A program made the translations under genes and the position numbers. Of a stretch of 64,000 bases of DNA, positions 49,222-56,858 are shown one piece after another. The first letter of the stretch is position 1, and every line of letters begins with the position of its first letter. Origin of the DNA: JAOTZA01 sp965224065. Its GTDB lineage: Bacteria > Acidobacteriota > Thermoanaerobaculia > Multivoradales > JAHEKO01. The notes beneath the pieces are model-generated. The model searched no databases. It was not told the DNA's origin and was given only the letters and a program-made list of their open reading frames with translations. The DNA is taken from positions 2,666,001 to 2,730,000 of the forward strand of contig CBDCYF010000005.1 of the NCBI GenBank assembly GCA_965224065.1, written 5' to 3'.

Positions 49222-50805
49222 TCAATTTCCGCCCGAGATCGCGTCCGCGGTCTCGAACATCGCTTCCACCGGCACGGTGGTGAACCCTGAAGGCCGCACC
49301 GGCAGGCGCTCGATCGCCTCGTCGTTTTCGAGCACGTTTGCTTCCGGGGCGCTGTTGTAGCTCATCGGGCTAGCTTGCTCGGCCTTCAAGGCGGCCTCGA
49401 AGGCGGCGGCATCGCCGGTGACGACCACTGCTTGAAAATCGTCGGTCTGGAGGTACTTGCGAATCGCCCGGTTGACGTCGTCGACCGAAAGGTCCGCGAG
49501 GCGTGTCTCGATCTCGTCGATGTAGTAGTCCATGCTGTAGTAACCGCTGTCCATCCGGACACCCAGGCGGCGCGGCAACGTCTGCGCCCACAACTTCGAG
49601 TAATTGACCAGAAAGTCCCTCGTCAGCTCGAACTCGTCCTCGGTCATGCCTCGCTCGATCAGGCGCTCGACCTCGAAAAGGGCGGCGCGCAGAGCAAAGT
49701 GCGCGGTCGAGGGGACCACCGGCCGGATCCAGACCGAGAAAAACTGCTGGCGCCTCGGCACGTTGGGTGAGGGATGGTTGGTGAACGGCGGCTGGTGCCA
49801 GTACTCGATGTAGGAGTAGTCGCCGTAGTTGAGCCCACGTTTTTCGCGCAGTTGCTGCATAAGCCGCCCGTGCGATGTGCGGTGCTCGCCCAGAAAGCTG
49901 TTGGCCACCATCAGCGGGTAGTAGTCGAGGTGCGACCGGTTGATCGAAAGCGGGTAGCCGAAGTGGATCCCCACCGACCCGGTCGGTTTCTCGACCAGGG
50001 TGAAGTTCCGGCCTTCGATCGTCGTCGGCTCCGCCAGCGTGGCGAGACGGCCTTCCCCGGCGGGGAGCGCGCCGAGTGCCGCGGCTAGCTGTTCCGGGTA
50101 ACCGTCCGGATAGCCTCCGGCCACACCGATCGTCAGTGCTTTGTGCCCGTACCGGTGGGCGGCAAACGCGCGCACGTCGTCGAGAGTGATCGCGGCGAGC
50201 CCGGCCACCGTGCCGCTCGGGGCGTGCCCGTACGGGTGGCCGCGAAAGATCGCCTGCTCGAGCGCCTCGAGCCCCAGGAGCTCATCGTTCGAGGCCCGGA
50301 GCGTGCTGCGCAAATACGACTCGAGCTGTTGCCTGTTGCGCCGTAGATCGCTTTCGTCAAAAGCCGGCGAAAGCAACGCCTCGGTCAAGAGCTCGGTGAA
50401 TTCGGCCAGCGTGTCTCGGTGCACTTCGGCCGAGATGGTGGTGGCCTCGCGATCGGTATTGACGTCGATCGTAACCGCCATCGGGTAGAGGCTCTCCAGC
50501 AGGTCGGAGTAGGAGCGCTCGGTGGTGCCCGCCCGGCCCAGCATCAGCCCGGTCAAAGCGGCCAGGCCCTCTTTGCCCGGTGGGTCGTACACCGAGCCGG
50601 CGGCGAACATCAGCCGTACCGCGACGAGCGGCGAGCCGGGGCTGGGGAGCACGATCAGTCGCGGCCCTTTGGGGTCGTCGGAAGTCCCGGCCCCTTCCGC
50701 CGGTTGTGGGTCGGCGGTAGGAGCGGGAAGCGCCGAGCAGGCCGACATCACCGAGATTGCCGCCAGGACGAGAACAGATCCGAAAAGAAACCTGTGACCG
50801 CGCAT
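49222..50805 (-). CDS. Inactive-type M16 peptidase-like lipoprotein
   Basis: 527 residues. A lipobox (VMSAC near residues 19-23) predicts lipid anchoring. The two-lobed M16B fold is present, but the HXXEH position reads GLAALTGLMLGRAGT, without zinc ligands. The second lobe has the LREKRGLNYGDYSYIEYW segment with the conserved R/Y that binds substrate in M16 partner subunits. Its start overlaps the stop of the active-type gene by one base (TAATG). Together they would form an envelope heterodimer, a repeat of the arrangement at the left end of the window. Confidence 0.88.
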   Translation of the reverse strand: MRGHRFLFGSVLVLAAISVMSACSALPAPTADPQPAEGAGTSDDPKGPRLIVLPSPGSPLVAVRLMFAAGSVYDPPGKEGLAALTGLMLGRAGTTERSYSDLLESLYPMAVTIDVNTDREATTISAEVHRDTLAEFTELLTEALLSPAFDESDLRRNRQQLESYLRSTLRASNDELLGLEALEQAIFRGHPYGHAPSGTVAGLAAITLDDVRAFAAHRYGHKALTIGVAGGYPDGYPEQLAAALGALPAGEGRLATLAEPTTIEGRNFTLVEKPTGSVGIHFGYPLSINRSHLDYYPLMVANSFLGEHRTSHGRLMQQLREKRGLNYGDYSYIEYWHQPPFTNHPSPNVPRRQQFFSVWIRPVVPSTAHFALRAALFEVERLIERGMTEDEFELTRDFLVNYSKLWAQTLPRRLGVRMDSGYYSMDYYIDEIETRLADLSVDDVNRAIRKYLQTDDFQAVVVTGDAAAFEAALKAEQASPMSYNSAPEANVLENDEAIERLPVRPSGFTTVPVEAMFETADAISGGN

Positions 50806-52211
50806 TATCGAACCTCTCCCTGGCTCTGTACCGGCCCGTCTTCCGGTCGGCCGTCTGGCGAGAACCCCAGCGTCACCACCGTCTCCGTCTCGGGCCGAAA
50901 CGTCTCCTGGGTCAGCCGTCGGATGTCGTCGGGGGTGACCTTCCGGTATTGCTCGAAGACGCGGTTCGCGCTGCCGGGGTCGCCGGTCATGATCAGGGAA
51001 TGGGCGACGGTCCCGGCGACCGCGTCGGGGCTGTCGAGACCGAGCGCAAAACCGTAACGAAGATTGGATTTGATGCGCTCCAACCGGGCTTCCTCGACGG
51101 GCTCGGCGGCGAGCTTGGCGATCTCTTCGGAGATGACCTTGCGCACCGGCAACACCAGACCATCCGACTTGACCCGGGTGGTGACGGTAAAGAGGTACGG
51201 GTCGCGATGGTCGGAGTAGCCTCCCGAGATGAAATCTACCCACTGTTCGTCGACCACCAACTTCTGGAACAGTGGCGCCGACTCGCTAAACAGCAGTTGC
51301 GCGATGATGTCCAGTGCGGCGGTGTCGACCGTCGTGTCCGAAAAAGCCGGCGCCCGGTAGCCGATCGTCAGGTGCGGGCTGATCGAGGTCGGCCAGTCGA
51401 TGTGCCCGGCCCGGGGTGCCGTCTGCGCCGGCTCGGCCTGGATCGCCGGCTCGGTATAGCCGGTCCGCCACCCGCCGTAGTACCGCTCGGCCAGGCTGAC
51501 GACCGTCTCGGGCTCGACGTCGCCCACCACGAGGACCATGACGTTCTCCGGCCGGTAGTGGCGGTCGAAGAACGACAGGCTGTAGTCGTAGTAGCCGGGC
51601 ATCGCCTTGATGTCCTCGACAAACCCCATCGTCGTGTGACCGTAGGTGTGCTTCTCGAAGGCCAGTTGGCGCAGCTTCTCGAACATTGCCCGGAATGGAT
51701 TGGAGGCGTTCTTGTTGTACTCGCCGAGCACCGCCAGCGCCTCGCGGCGAAAAACTTCCTCGCTGTAGCGGAGATTCTGAAAGCGATCCGACTCGAGGTC
51801 GATGATCGTCTCGAGCTCCTTGGCGGGACCGACCATGTGGTACACGGTCCGGTCGTCGCTGGTATAGGCGTTGTAGTCGGCCCCCATCCGTTTGAGCGCT
51901 TCGTTGTAGCGATCCTCCGGGTACTTCTCGGTGCCCCGGAACATCATGTGCTCGAAGAAGTGGGCGAATCCGCTGTGTCCCGGCTCGACCTCGTCCCGCG
52001 AACCGGTGCGGACGACAGTGTAGAAAGACAGGGTCCCGGGACTGTCAAAGGGGACCACGACGATCTTGAGGCCGTTCTCCAGGACCGTCTCGTGAACCGG
52101 GTGGGGAAACACCTGGTCCTGGGCCAGTGCCGCCGGGCCGATGCCGGCGATCGACGCGACCGAGAGAACGGTCAGGATCGCTCCTGCAGCGGTGGATTTT
52201 CCGTGTTTCAC
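50805..52211 (-). CDS. M16 family zinc peptidase (active type)
   Basis: 468 residues from the GTG at 52211. That start is chosen because GAGGAGGT lies seven bases upstream and a signal peptide follows directly (residues 4-31, ending AALAQ). The catalytic HXXEH is HFFEH at residues 84-88, and the distal Glu is in the REALAVLGEYN region. The second lobe has SESAPLFQKLV. It is predicted to be a periplasmic peptidase degrading peptides, paired with the downstream inactive lipoprotein subunit. Confidence 0.94.
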   Translation of the reverse strand: MKHGKSTAAGAILTVLSVASIAGIGPAALAQDQVFPHPVHETVLENGLKIVVVPFDSPGTLSFYTVVRTGSRDEVEPGHSGFAHFFEHMMFRGTEKYPEDRYNEALKRMGADYNAYTSDDRTVYHMVGPAKELETIIDLESDRFQNLRYSEEVFRREALAVLGEYNKNASNPFRAMFEKLRQLAFEKHTYGHTTMGFVEDIKAMPGYYDYSLSFFDRHYRPENVMVLVVGDVEPETVVSLAERYYGGWRTGYTEPAIQAEPAQTAPRAGHIDWPTSISPHLTIGYRAPAFSDTTVDTAALDIIAQLLFSESAPLFQKLVVDEQWVDFISGGYSDHRDPYLFTVTTRVKSDGLVLPVRKVISEEIAKLAAEPVEEARLERIKSNLRYGFALGLDSPDAVAGTVAHSLIMTGDPGSANRVFEQYRKVTPDDIRRLTQETFRPETETVVTLGFSPDGRPEDGPVQSQGEVR

Positions 52212-52286
52212 TTGTCGTACCTCCTCACCGGGATACGTCGGAGCCCGACCCGAGTTGCGCCGCCCTCCAACGGTCACAACGTCCGG

Positions 52287-52595
52287 TCAGTCCAAGTCAA
52301 AAGGCCGAGGTGGGGGCTCGTCGTCGGGGCTCTCCTCGGCGCGCTTCAGGGCCTCTTTGAATTTCTCTTCCAGCAGCCTGTCGCGATCCTTCATCGCCTC
52401 CATCTCACGGTCGAACAGGCTTTCGGCCTCGGCCTTGTTCTTGTCGAGATCGCCGAGCAGCGACTCGAGGTTTTTGCCCCCGGCCGGCGGCGCCTCGTGG
52501 GCCCGGTGCGAGAGTACCTCTCCGGTCGCTGAGTCGACCACCAGGTCGGATTTGCAATCCGGACACCGGAGCCGGAGTTTGCGCGTCTCGCTCAC
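52287..52595 (-). CDS. Small conserved protein with CPDC zinc-ribbon-like start
   Basis: 102 residues from a GTG. The N-terminus has CPDCKSDLVVDSATGEVLSH, half of a zinc ribbon (one CxxC only, so a dimer or no metal). The rest is a charged coiled coil (AEAESLFDREMEAMKDRDRLLEEKFKEALKRAEE) with an acidic, Pro-rich end. Similar small proteins are common in Acidobacteriota and related phyla but lack a known role. A TAGAAT element lies exactly six bases before the GTG. It is upstream of the M16 pair on the same strand. Confidence 0.7.
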   Translation of the reverse strand: MSETRKLRLRCPDCKSDLVVDSATGEVLSHRAHEAPPAGGKNLESLLGDLDKNKAEAESLFDREMEAMKDRDRLLEEKFKEALKRAEESPDDEPPPRPFDLD

Positions 52596-52601
52596 CGGTT
52601 G

Positions 52602-52607
52602 ATTCTA
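52602..52607 (-). promoter_or_regulatory. Leaderless-type -10 element (TAGAAT)
   Basis: On the minus strand TAGAAT fits TANNNT, followed by six bases (CAACCG) and the GTG start at 52595. Confidence 0.55.
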
Positions 52608-52763
52608 GTCTGCCCCGCGCTTTGTCCGCCCGATCGCGGGAACCCCCAACGGTGGCTGATAGTCTAAGTATTCGACAGTCCGAAGGGGCTCGACTGCTTG
52701 ACACCGCAAGACGTGCGGTTCAGACTGGTCGTCCTTCTGGTTGTCTCGATAAGGCAGGTGGTG

Positions 52764-53948
52764 ATGATGAGAAAAATCATTGTCTCATTGGCGATTTTGC
52801 TACTGGCCGCCGGGTGCGCGAAGGACGCGAGCGTCAAAATCGGCGCCGTGCTTCCCCTGACCGGCCCGTGGCAGCTCTACGGTCAACCCGTACGCAAGGG
52901 GGTCGAGCTGGCCTTCGAAGAGCTCCAAGCCAGCAACGACCTGCCGTTTGAGATCGATCTGATGGTCAGCGACACCGAGAGCGACGCCGCAAAAGGCAAC
53001 GAGCTGATGCGGCAAGCGATCGACGACGGCGCCGTTGCGGTGATCGGCGGAGTGACCTCGGCCGAGGCGCTGGAGATGGTCGCCGTCGCCGATCGTTTCG
53101 ACCGGGTGCTCCTCTCGCCGTCGGCATCCAACCCCCAGTTGACCGGGATCTCGAGAAATTTCTACCGGGTCTTTCCCTCCGATGCCAAGGAGGGGACCAC
53201 CATGGGCAATTTTGCGTCCCAGAAGCTGGGTCTCAAGACAGTGGCGATCGTGGCCAAGGAGGAGACCTACGCCGCCGGGATCCAGGCGGTTTTTGCCGCC
53301 GAGTTCGAGCGCAACGGTGGTCAAGTGCTCGAGGTCATCGAGTATCCGGAGGGCGCCGGCGACTTCTCGGGCCTGATCGCCCGTGTCGTCGGTCTCAAGC
53401 CCGACGCGGTCTACCTGGCCGCCTATGCCGACGACATCGGCAAGATGATCGCCCAGGTCAAGACGCAGAAATTCGAGGGCAGGATCCTCACCACGTCGGC
53501 GTTCTCGACTCCCGAAGCGATCGAGCAAACGGGTGACGATGCCGAAGGCGTCTTTCTGACCCAGGCGGGCTTTGAGCCGGCGAGTGAGGAGCCCAAGGTG
53601 CAGGCCTTTGTCGAGGCCTATCGCACCAAGCACGGGTTCGCCCCGGATCTCTACGCCGCCCACGGGTACGACGCGATGATGGTCGTGGTCGAAGGGCTCA
53701 AGCAGGGTGTCGACGTTCCGAGCGACCTATGGAAGAAGGTCCGGGGCCTGCGGGACTACTATGGCGTCACCGGCGCGATCCAGTTTGACGAGCGCGGCGA
53801 TGTGCAGAAGTTTCCGCGTGTCTACGTCGTTCAGAACGGCAACCTGGTGGATTATGAGCGGGAGATCGAGGCCCGCCGCCGGGCCCTGATCGATCGCCTG
53901 CACGAGCTCCAGGAGGCGCAGCGCCGCCGCGCGCAGAGCGGCGGCTAG
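52764..53948 (+). CDS. ABC transporter substrate-binding lipoprotein, LivK/branched-chain amino acid type
   Basis: 394 residues. Lipobox LLAAGC at about residues 13-18. The type I periplasmic-binding fold is clear: VKIGAVLPLTGPWQLYGQPVRKGVELAFEEL, then VIGGVTSAEALEMVAVADRF and LLSPSASNPQLTG. Members bind branched-chain amino acids, amides or aromatic compounds. No livHMGF permease or ATPase genes are nearby, so it is an orphan binding protein. The start is one of two adjacent ATGs behind AGGTGGTG. An Arg-rich helix ends the protein. Confidence 0.92.
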   Translation: MMRKIIVSLAILLLAAGCAKDASVKIGAVLPLTGPWQLYGQPVRKGVELAFEELQASNDLPFEIDLMVSDTESDAAKGNELMRQAIDDGAVAVIGGVTSAEALEMVAVADRFDRVLLSPSASNPQLTGISRNFYRVFPSDAKEGTTMGNFASQKLGLKTVAIVAKEETYAAGIQAVFAAEFERNGGQVLEVIEYPEGAGDFSGLIARVVGLKPDAVYLAAYADDIGKMIAQVKTQKFEGRILTTSAFSTPEAIEQTGDDAEGVFLTQAGFEPASEEPKVQAFVEAYRTKHGFAPDLYAAHGYDAMMVVVEGLKQGVDVPSDLWKKVRGLRDYYGVTGAIQFDERGDVQKFPRVYVVQNGNLVDYEREIEARRRALIDRLHELQEAQRRRAQSGG

Positions 53949-54095
53949 TCCACGGGCTGCTAGTCCCTAGTTCACCGGCCGTCTGCGGGGTGAGGACACC
54001 GGGACGCTTCGCGCGCGCCGGGCTGGAAATCGATAACATCATCCGGCCGCGGAGCGCCGTTCCGCGGTCCCAAGAAGATCTCGAGAGCCAGCTTT

Positions 54096-54896
54096 TTGTT
54101 TGAGGTCACCCGCAGGCTTTACCAGTTCCGGGGCTTGCTCGCGACGCTCGTCGTCCGCGAGCTCAAGGCCCGTTACCGCGGATCGGTCCTGGGATTTTTC
54201 TGGTCGCTGGTCAACCCGTTGCTGATGCTGGCGGTCTACTCGTTTGTCTTCAGCGTCATCTTCAAGCCGCGCTTTCCCAACGTCGACCCGTATCCGCTTT
54301 TCTTGATGACCGGTCTCTTCCCCTGGATCTGGGTGTCGACGTCGATGCTCGAAGGCAGTCAATCCCTGATGGCCAACGCCGGTCTGATCCGCAAGGCGGT
54401 CTTTCCGGCCGAGGTCCTACCGATGGTGGCCGTGCTCGCGAACCTGGTGCACTTCATGCTGGCGTTGCCGATTCTCGCCGGCGGGCTGGCGGTGGGACGC
54501 TATCTCGGCCACCCGGTATCCGGCTGGTGGGCGTTGGCGCTGCCGGTGGTCATCGCGCTCGAGTTTTTTGTCGTGGGTGGCATGACTCTGGGCCTGGCAG
54601 CGCTCAACGTGCACTTCAAGGACATCCGCGACATCCTGATCAACCTGCTGTCGCTGATGCTCTACTTGACGCCGATCCTCTATCCCCTGAAGCAGATTCC
54701 GGAGGCCGGTCGCTGGGCGGTGCACTGGCTCAATCCGTTCGCGCCGTTTGCCACCGCATTCCAGGAGATTGTCTTTCTCGGGCAGCCGCTTCGGGTCACC
54801 CTGCTGGCTCACATGGCCGTCTGGGCGATCGTGGTCTGGGCGATCGGGTCCTGGCTGTTCAACCGGCTGAGCGACAGCCTGGTGGAGGCGGTGTGA
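54096..54896 (+). CDS. wzm: ABC-2 type polysaccharide export permease (Wzm-like)
   Basis: 266 residues, six transmembrane helices, from a TTG start; the family-typical N-terminus (LLATLVVRELKARYRGSVLGFFWSLVNPLLMLAVY) begins right after it. The FLMTGLFPWIWVSTSMLEG and LYLTPILYPLKQIP segments define the O-antigen/teichoic-acid exporter group. It pairs with the following Wzt ATPase (GTGA overlap) to move a finished, lipid-linked glycan across the inner membrane. No glycosyltransferase genes flank it. Confidence 0.92.
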   Translation: MFEVTRRLYQFRGLLATLVVRELKARYRGSVLGFFWSLVNPLLMLAVYSFVFSVIFKPRFPNVDPYPLFLMTGLFPWIWVSTSMLEGSQSLMANAGLIRKAVFPAEVLPMVAVLANLVHFMLALPILAGGLAVGRYLGHPVSGWWALALPVVIALEFFVVGGMTLGLAALNVHFKDIRDILINLLSLMLYLTPILYPLKQIPEAGRWAVHWLNPFAPFATAFQEIVFLGQPLRVTLLAHMAVWAIVVWAIGSWLFNRLSDSLVEAV

Positions 54897-56242
54897 CGGC
54901 AGTCATCGAGGTGGAAAACCTCACCAAGCTCTACCGGCGCACCGCGCCCGGCTATCAACTGCGCACGCTCAAGAGCGCGCTTCTGGAGCGCAGCCTGACC
55001 GCCGGTCTGCGCGCCGAGGACACCATTCAGGCGATCGAGGATCTGAGCTTTGCGGTCGAGGAGGGCGAGGCGTTCGCGGTCATCGGCAGCAACGGCTCGG
55101 GCAAGTCGACGCTGCTCAAGATCGTCGCCGGCATCCTCAAGCCGACGGCGGGCGATGTGCGGATCCGAGGCCGGGTCGCGGCGTTGATCGAGCTGGGCGC
55201 CGGGTTTCATCCGGAGATCTCGGGCCGCGAGAACGTCTACATCAACGGCGCGGTGCTGGGGCTGCCGCGCCGGGAAGTCGACCGGCGCTTCGAAGAGATC
55301 GTCGAGTTCTCGGGTCTCGCGGACTTTATCGACGAGCCGGTCAAGAACTACTCCTCCGGGATGTACGTGCGGCTGGGTTTTTCGGTGGCCATCCATACAG
55401 ACCCGGACATCCTGCTAGTGGACGAGGTACTGGCGGTCGGCGACGAAGCCTTCGCCCACAAGTGCGTGCGCCGGATCGAAGAGTTTCTGGCCAAGGGTCG
55501 GACGGTGCTTCTGGTCAGCCACTCGCTGGGGCTGGTCGAGGAGTTCGCCGACCGCTGTCTGTGGTTGGATCGCGGGCACCGCCGCCTGCTCGGCGAGCCG
55601 CGCCGGGTGGCCGACGCCTACCGGCAGGCGGTGGCCGAAAGCGAGGGGCGCGAGCACAAGGAGGCCAAGGAGCAGCGGGCACAGCAGCTCGAAGAGGACG
55701 CGGAGCGCGACCGTACTTCCGCCGAGCCGGAGGCCGGTGAAGGTGCCGGCGAAGACGGGCAAGAGGCCGCGGAGCCCGAAGAGGTGCTTCGCTGGGGCTC
55801 GCGCGAGGCCGAGATCGTCTCGGTGCGGATGCTCGATGGGGACGGGGTCGAGCGCTACAATTATTCGACCGGCGACGAGGTGGTGTTCGAGATCCGCGCG
55901 CGGGCAAGCCGCCGGCTCGACGACTTTGTCTTTGGGGTCGGCGTCTTTACCTTTCGCGGCGTCGAATGCTGGGGAACCAATACTCATCTGGCGGGGATGA
56001 CGGCCGAGGCGTTCTCGGGCGACGCCACGGTGCGGCTGCGGTGCCCGTCGCTACGGCTGGCCCCCGGCGAGTACCTGATCGACGCAGCCGTCCATGCGCG
56101 CGACGGCTATCCATACGACTACCAGCGGAAGATCCTGAGCTTTTCGGTGATCTCGCGGGAATCCGGGGTGGGTGTCTATTTTCCCCGTCACGAGTGGGAG
56201 AGTGAGGGCGGTGTGCGCTGGGGGAAGACGGGACGGGAGTAG
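54893..56242 (+). CDS. wzt: Polysaccharide ABC transporter ATPase with carbohydrate-binding C-terminal domain (Wzt-like)
   Basis: 449 residues. Start is the GTG overlapping the wzm stop. The nucleotide-binding domain spans about 1-245: Walker A GSNGSGKST (65-72), signature YSSGMYVRLGFS and Walker B ILLVDEVLAVGD. A strongly acidic linker (EHKEAKEQRAQQLEEDAERD and after) leads to a C-terminal beta-sandwich (about 305-449), homologous in position to the Wzt domain that reads the terminal cap of the glycan. So export is likely restricted to a specific end-capped polymer. The linker is longer and more acidic than usual. Confidence 0.94.
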   Translation: MTAVIEVENLTKLYRRTAPGYQLRTLKSALLERSLTAGLRAEDTIQAIEDLSFAVEEGEAFAVIGSNGSGKSTLLKIVAGILKPTAGDVRIRGRVAALIELGAGFHPEISGRENVYINGAVLGLPRREVDRRFEEIVEFSGLADFIDEPVKNYSSGMYVRLGFSVAIHTDPDILLVDEVLAVGDEAFAHKCVRRIEEFLAKGRTVLLVSHSLGLVEEFADRCLWLDRGHRRLLGEPRRVADAYRQAVAESEGREHKEAKEQRAQQLEEDAERDRTSAEPEAGEGAGEDGQEAAEPEEVLRWGSREAEIVSVRMLDGDGVERYNYSTGDEVVFEIRARASRRLDDFVFGVGVFTFRGVECWGTNTHLAGMTAEAFSGDATVRLRCPSLRLAPGEYLIDAAVHARDGYPYDYQRKILSFSVISRESGVGVYFPRHEWESEGGVRWGKTGRE

Positions 56243-56255
56243 AGAGGAGCTTCGC

Positions 56256-56537
56256 ATGGCGGAAGAGAGAAAGAGTCTCAACATCAAGGTGGCCGACGAG
56301 GAGCTCAAGGGCCGCTATTCGAACCTGCTGCGGGTGACGCATACCCGCGAGGAGTTCATTCTGGATTTCATCAACGCGGTGCCGCCGCAGGCGATCGTTA
56401 CGTCACGGATCGTGACCAGCCCGGGTCATCTCAAGCGCATCGTGCGGGCGCTGGCGGAGAATCTGGAGCGCCACGAAAAGGCACACGGCAAGATCGTGGA
56501 GGCGCCGCCACCGGCGGAAGAGGGCGAGGTCAACTAG
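56256..56537 (+). CDS. DUF3467 domain protein
   Basis: 93 residues. LNIKVADEELKGRYSNLLRVTHTREEFILDFINAVPPQAIVTSRIVTSPGHLKRIVRAL is the DUF3467 family pattern; its function is unknown. AGAGGAGC precedes the ATG. It starts 13 nt after wzt, so it is likely in the same operon, although the family is also found beside unrelated genes. The C-terminus is Pro/Glu-rich. Confidence 0.9.
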   Translation: MAEERKSLNIKVADEELKGRYSNLLRVTHTREEFILDFINAVPPQAIVTSRIVTSPGHLKRIVRALAENLERHEKAHGKIVEAPPPAEEGEVN

Positions 56538-56558
56538 CCGTCGACGGCTGCCATCACC

Positions 56559-56585
56559 TGAAGCGGCCGGCGCCTCTGCCGGCCG
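56559..56585 (+). repeat. Family-A palindromic intergenic repeat
   Basis: The main 27-bp form, identical to 40740-40766. It lies 22 bases after the DUF3467 stop codon. Confidence 0.87.
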
Positions 56586-56614
56586 GGCCGAGGCAAGCCC
56601 GGCCCCTACAGGGC

Positions 56615-56641
56615 TGAAGCGGCCGGCGTCCCTGCCGGCCG
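56615..56641 (+). repeat. Family-A palindromic intergenic repeat, variant
   Basis: TGAAGCGGCCGGCG then TCCCTGCCGGCCG. It is a tandem neighbour of the copy at 56559-56585, separated by a degenerate family-B element. Confidence 0.85.
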
Positions 56642-56744
56642 GATCGATAGCGTTGCGCCGCCGCCGGTGTTTCGCGAGCCATCAGCAGATGGAGAGGCTC
56701 GCTCCGCGACGCTTGCGGCGCTCCTTCAATGCAGGCTCCGCTTG

Positions 56745-56773
56745 TTGTAGGGGCGGGGCTTGTCCCCGCCCGG
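56745..56773 (+). repeat. Family-B palindromic intergenic repeat
   Basis: TGTAGGGGCGGGG then CTTGTCCCCGCCCGGG, a compensated variant: the changed loop side is matched in the facing arm. Confidence 0.85.
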
Positions 56774-56776
56774 GAT

Positions 56777-56803
56777 CGGCCGGCAGAGGCGCCGGCCGCT
56801 TCA
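56777..56803 (-). repeat. Family-A palindromic intergenic repeat, inverted
   Basis: Reverse complement of the main 27-bp form. It faces the copies at 56559 and 56615. Confidence 0.87.
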
Positions 56804-56858
56804 CACACTCGTTGCTTCGTGCGCCGACAAGTGCCAGCGGCTCTGGCGTTCGCACAGG

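Larger units (their letters stand above)
56538..56858. other. Gene-free stretch with facing palindromic repeats
   Basis: No gene is supported. Two family-A copies in plus orientation (56559-56585, 56615-56641) face an inverted family-A copy (56777-56803). A family-B-like stretch lies between the two plus copies (56586-56610) and a full family-B copy at 56745-56773. Confidence 0.8.

Noticed and set aside
49222..50805. Catalytically active M16 peptidase
   Set aside because: The HXXEH position has no zinc ligands; it is called an inactive-type partner instead.
40740..56803. CRISPR array
   Set aside because: The repeats are palindromes at irregular distances, in both orientations, without unique spacers of even length or cas genes.
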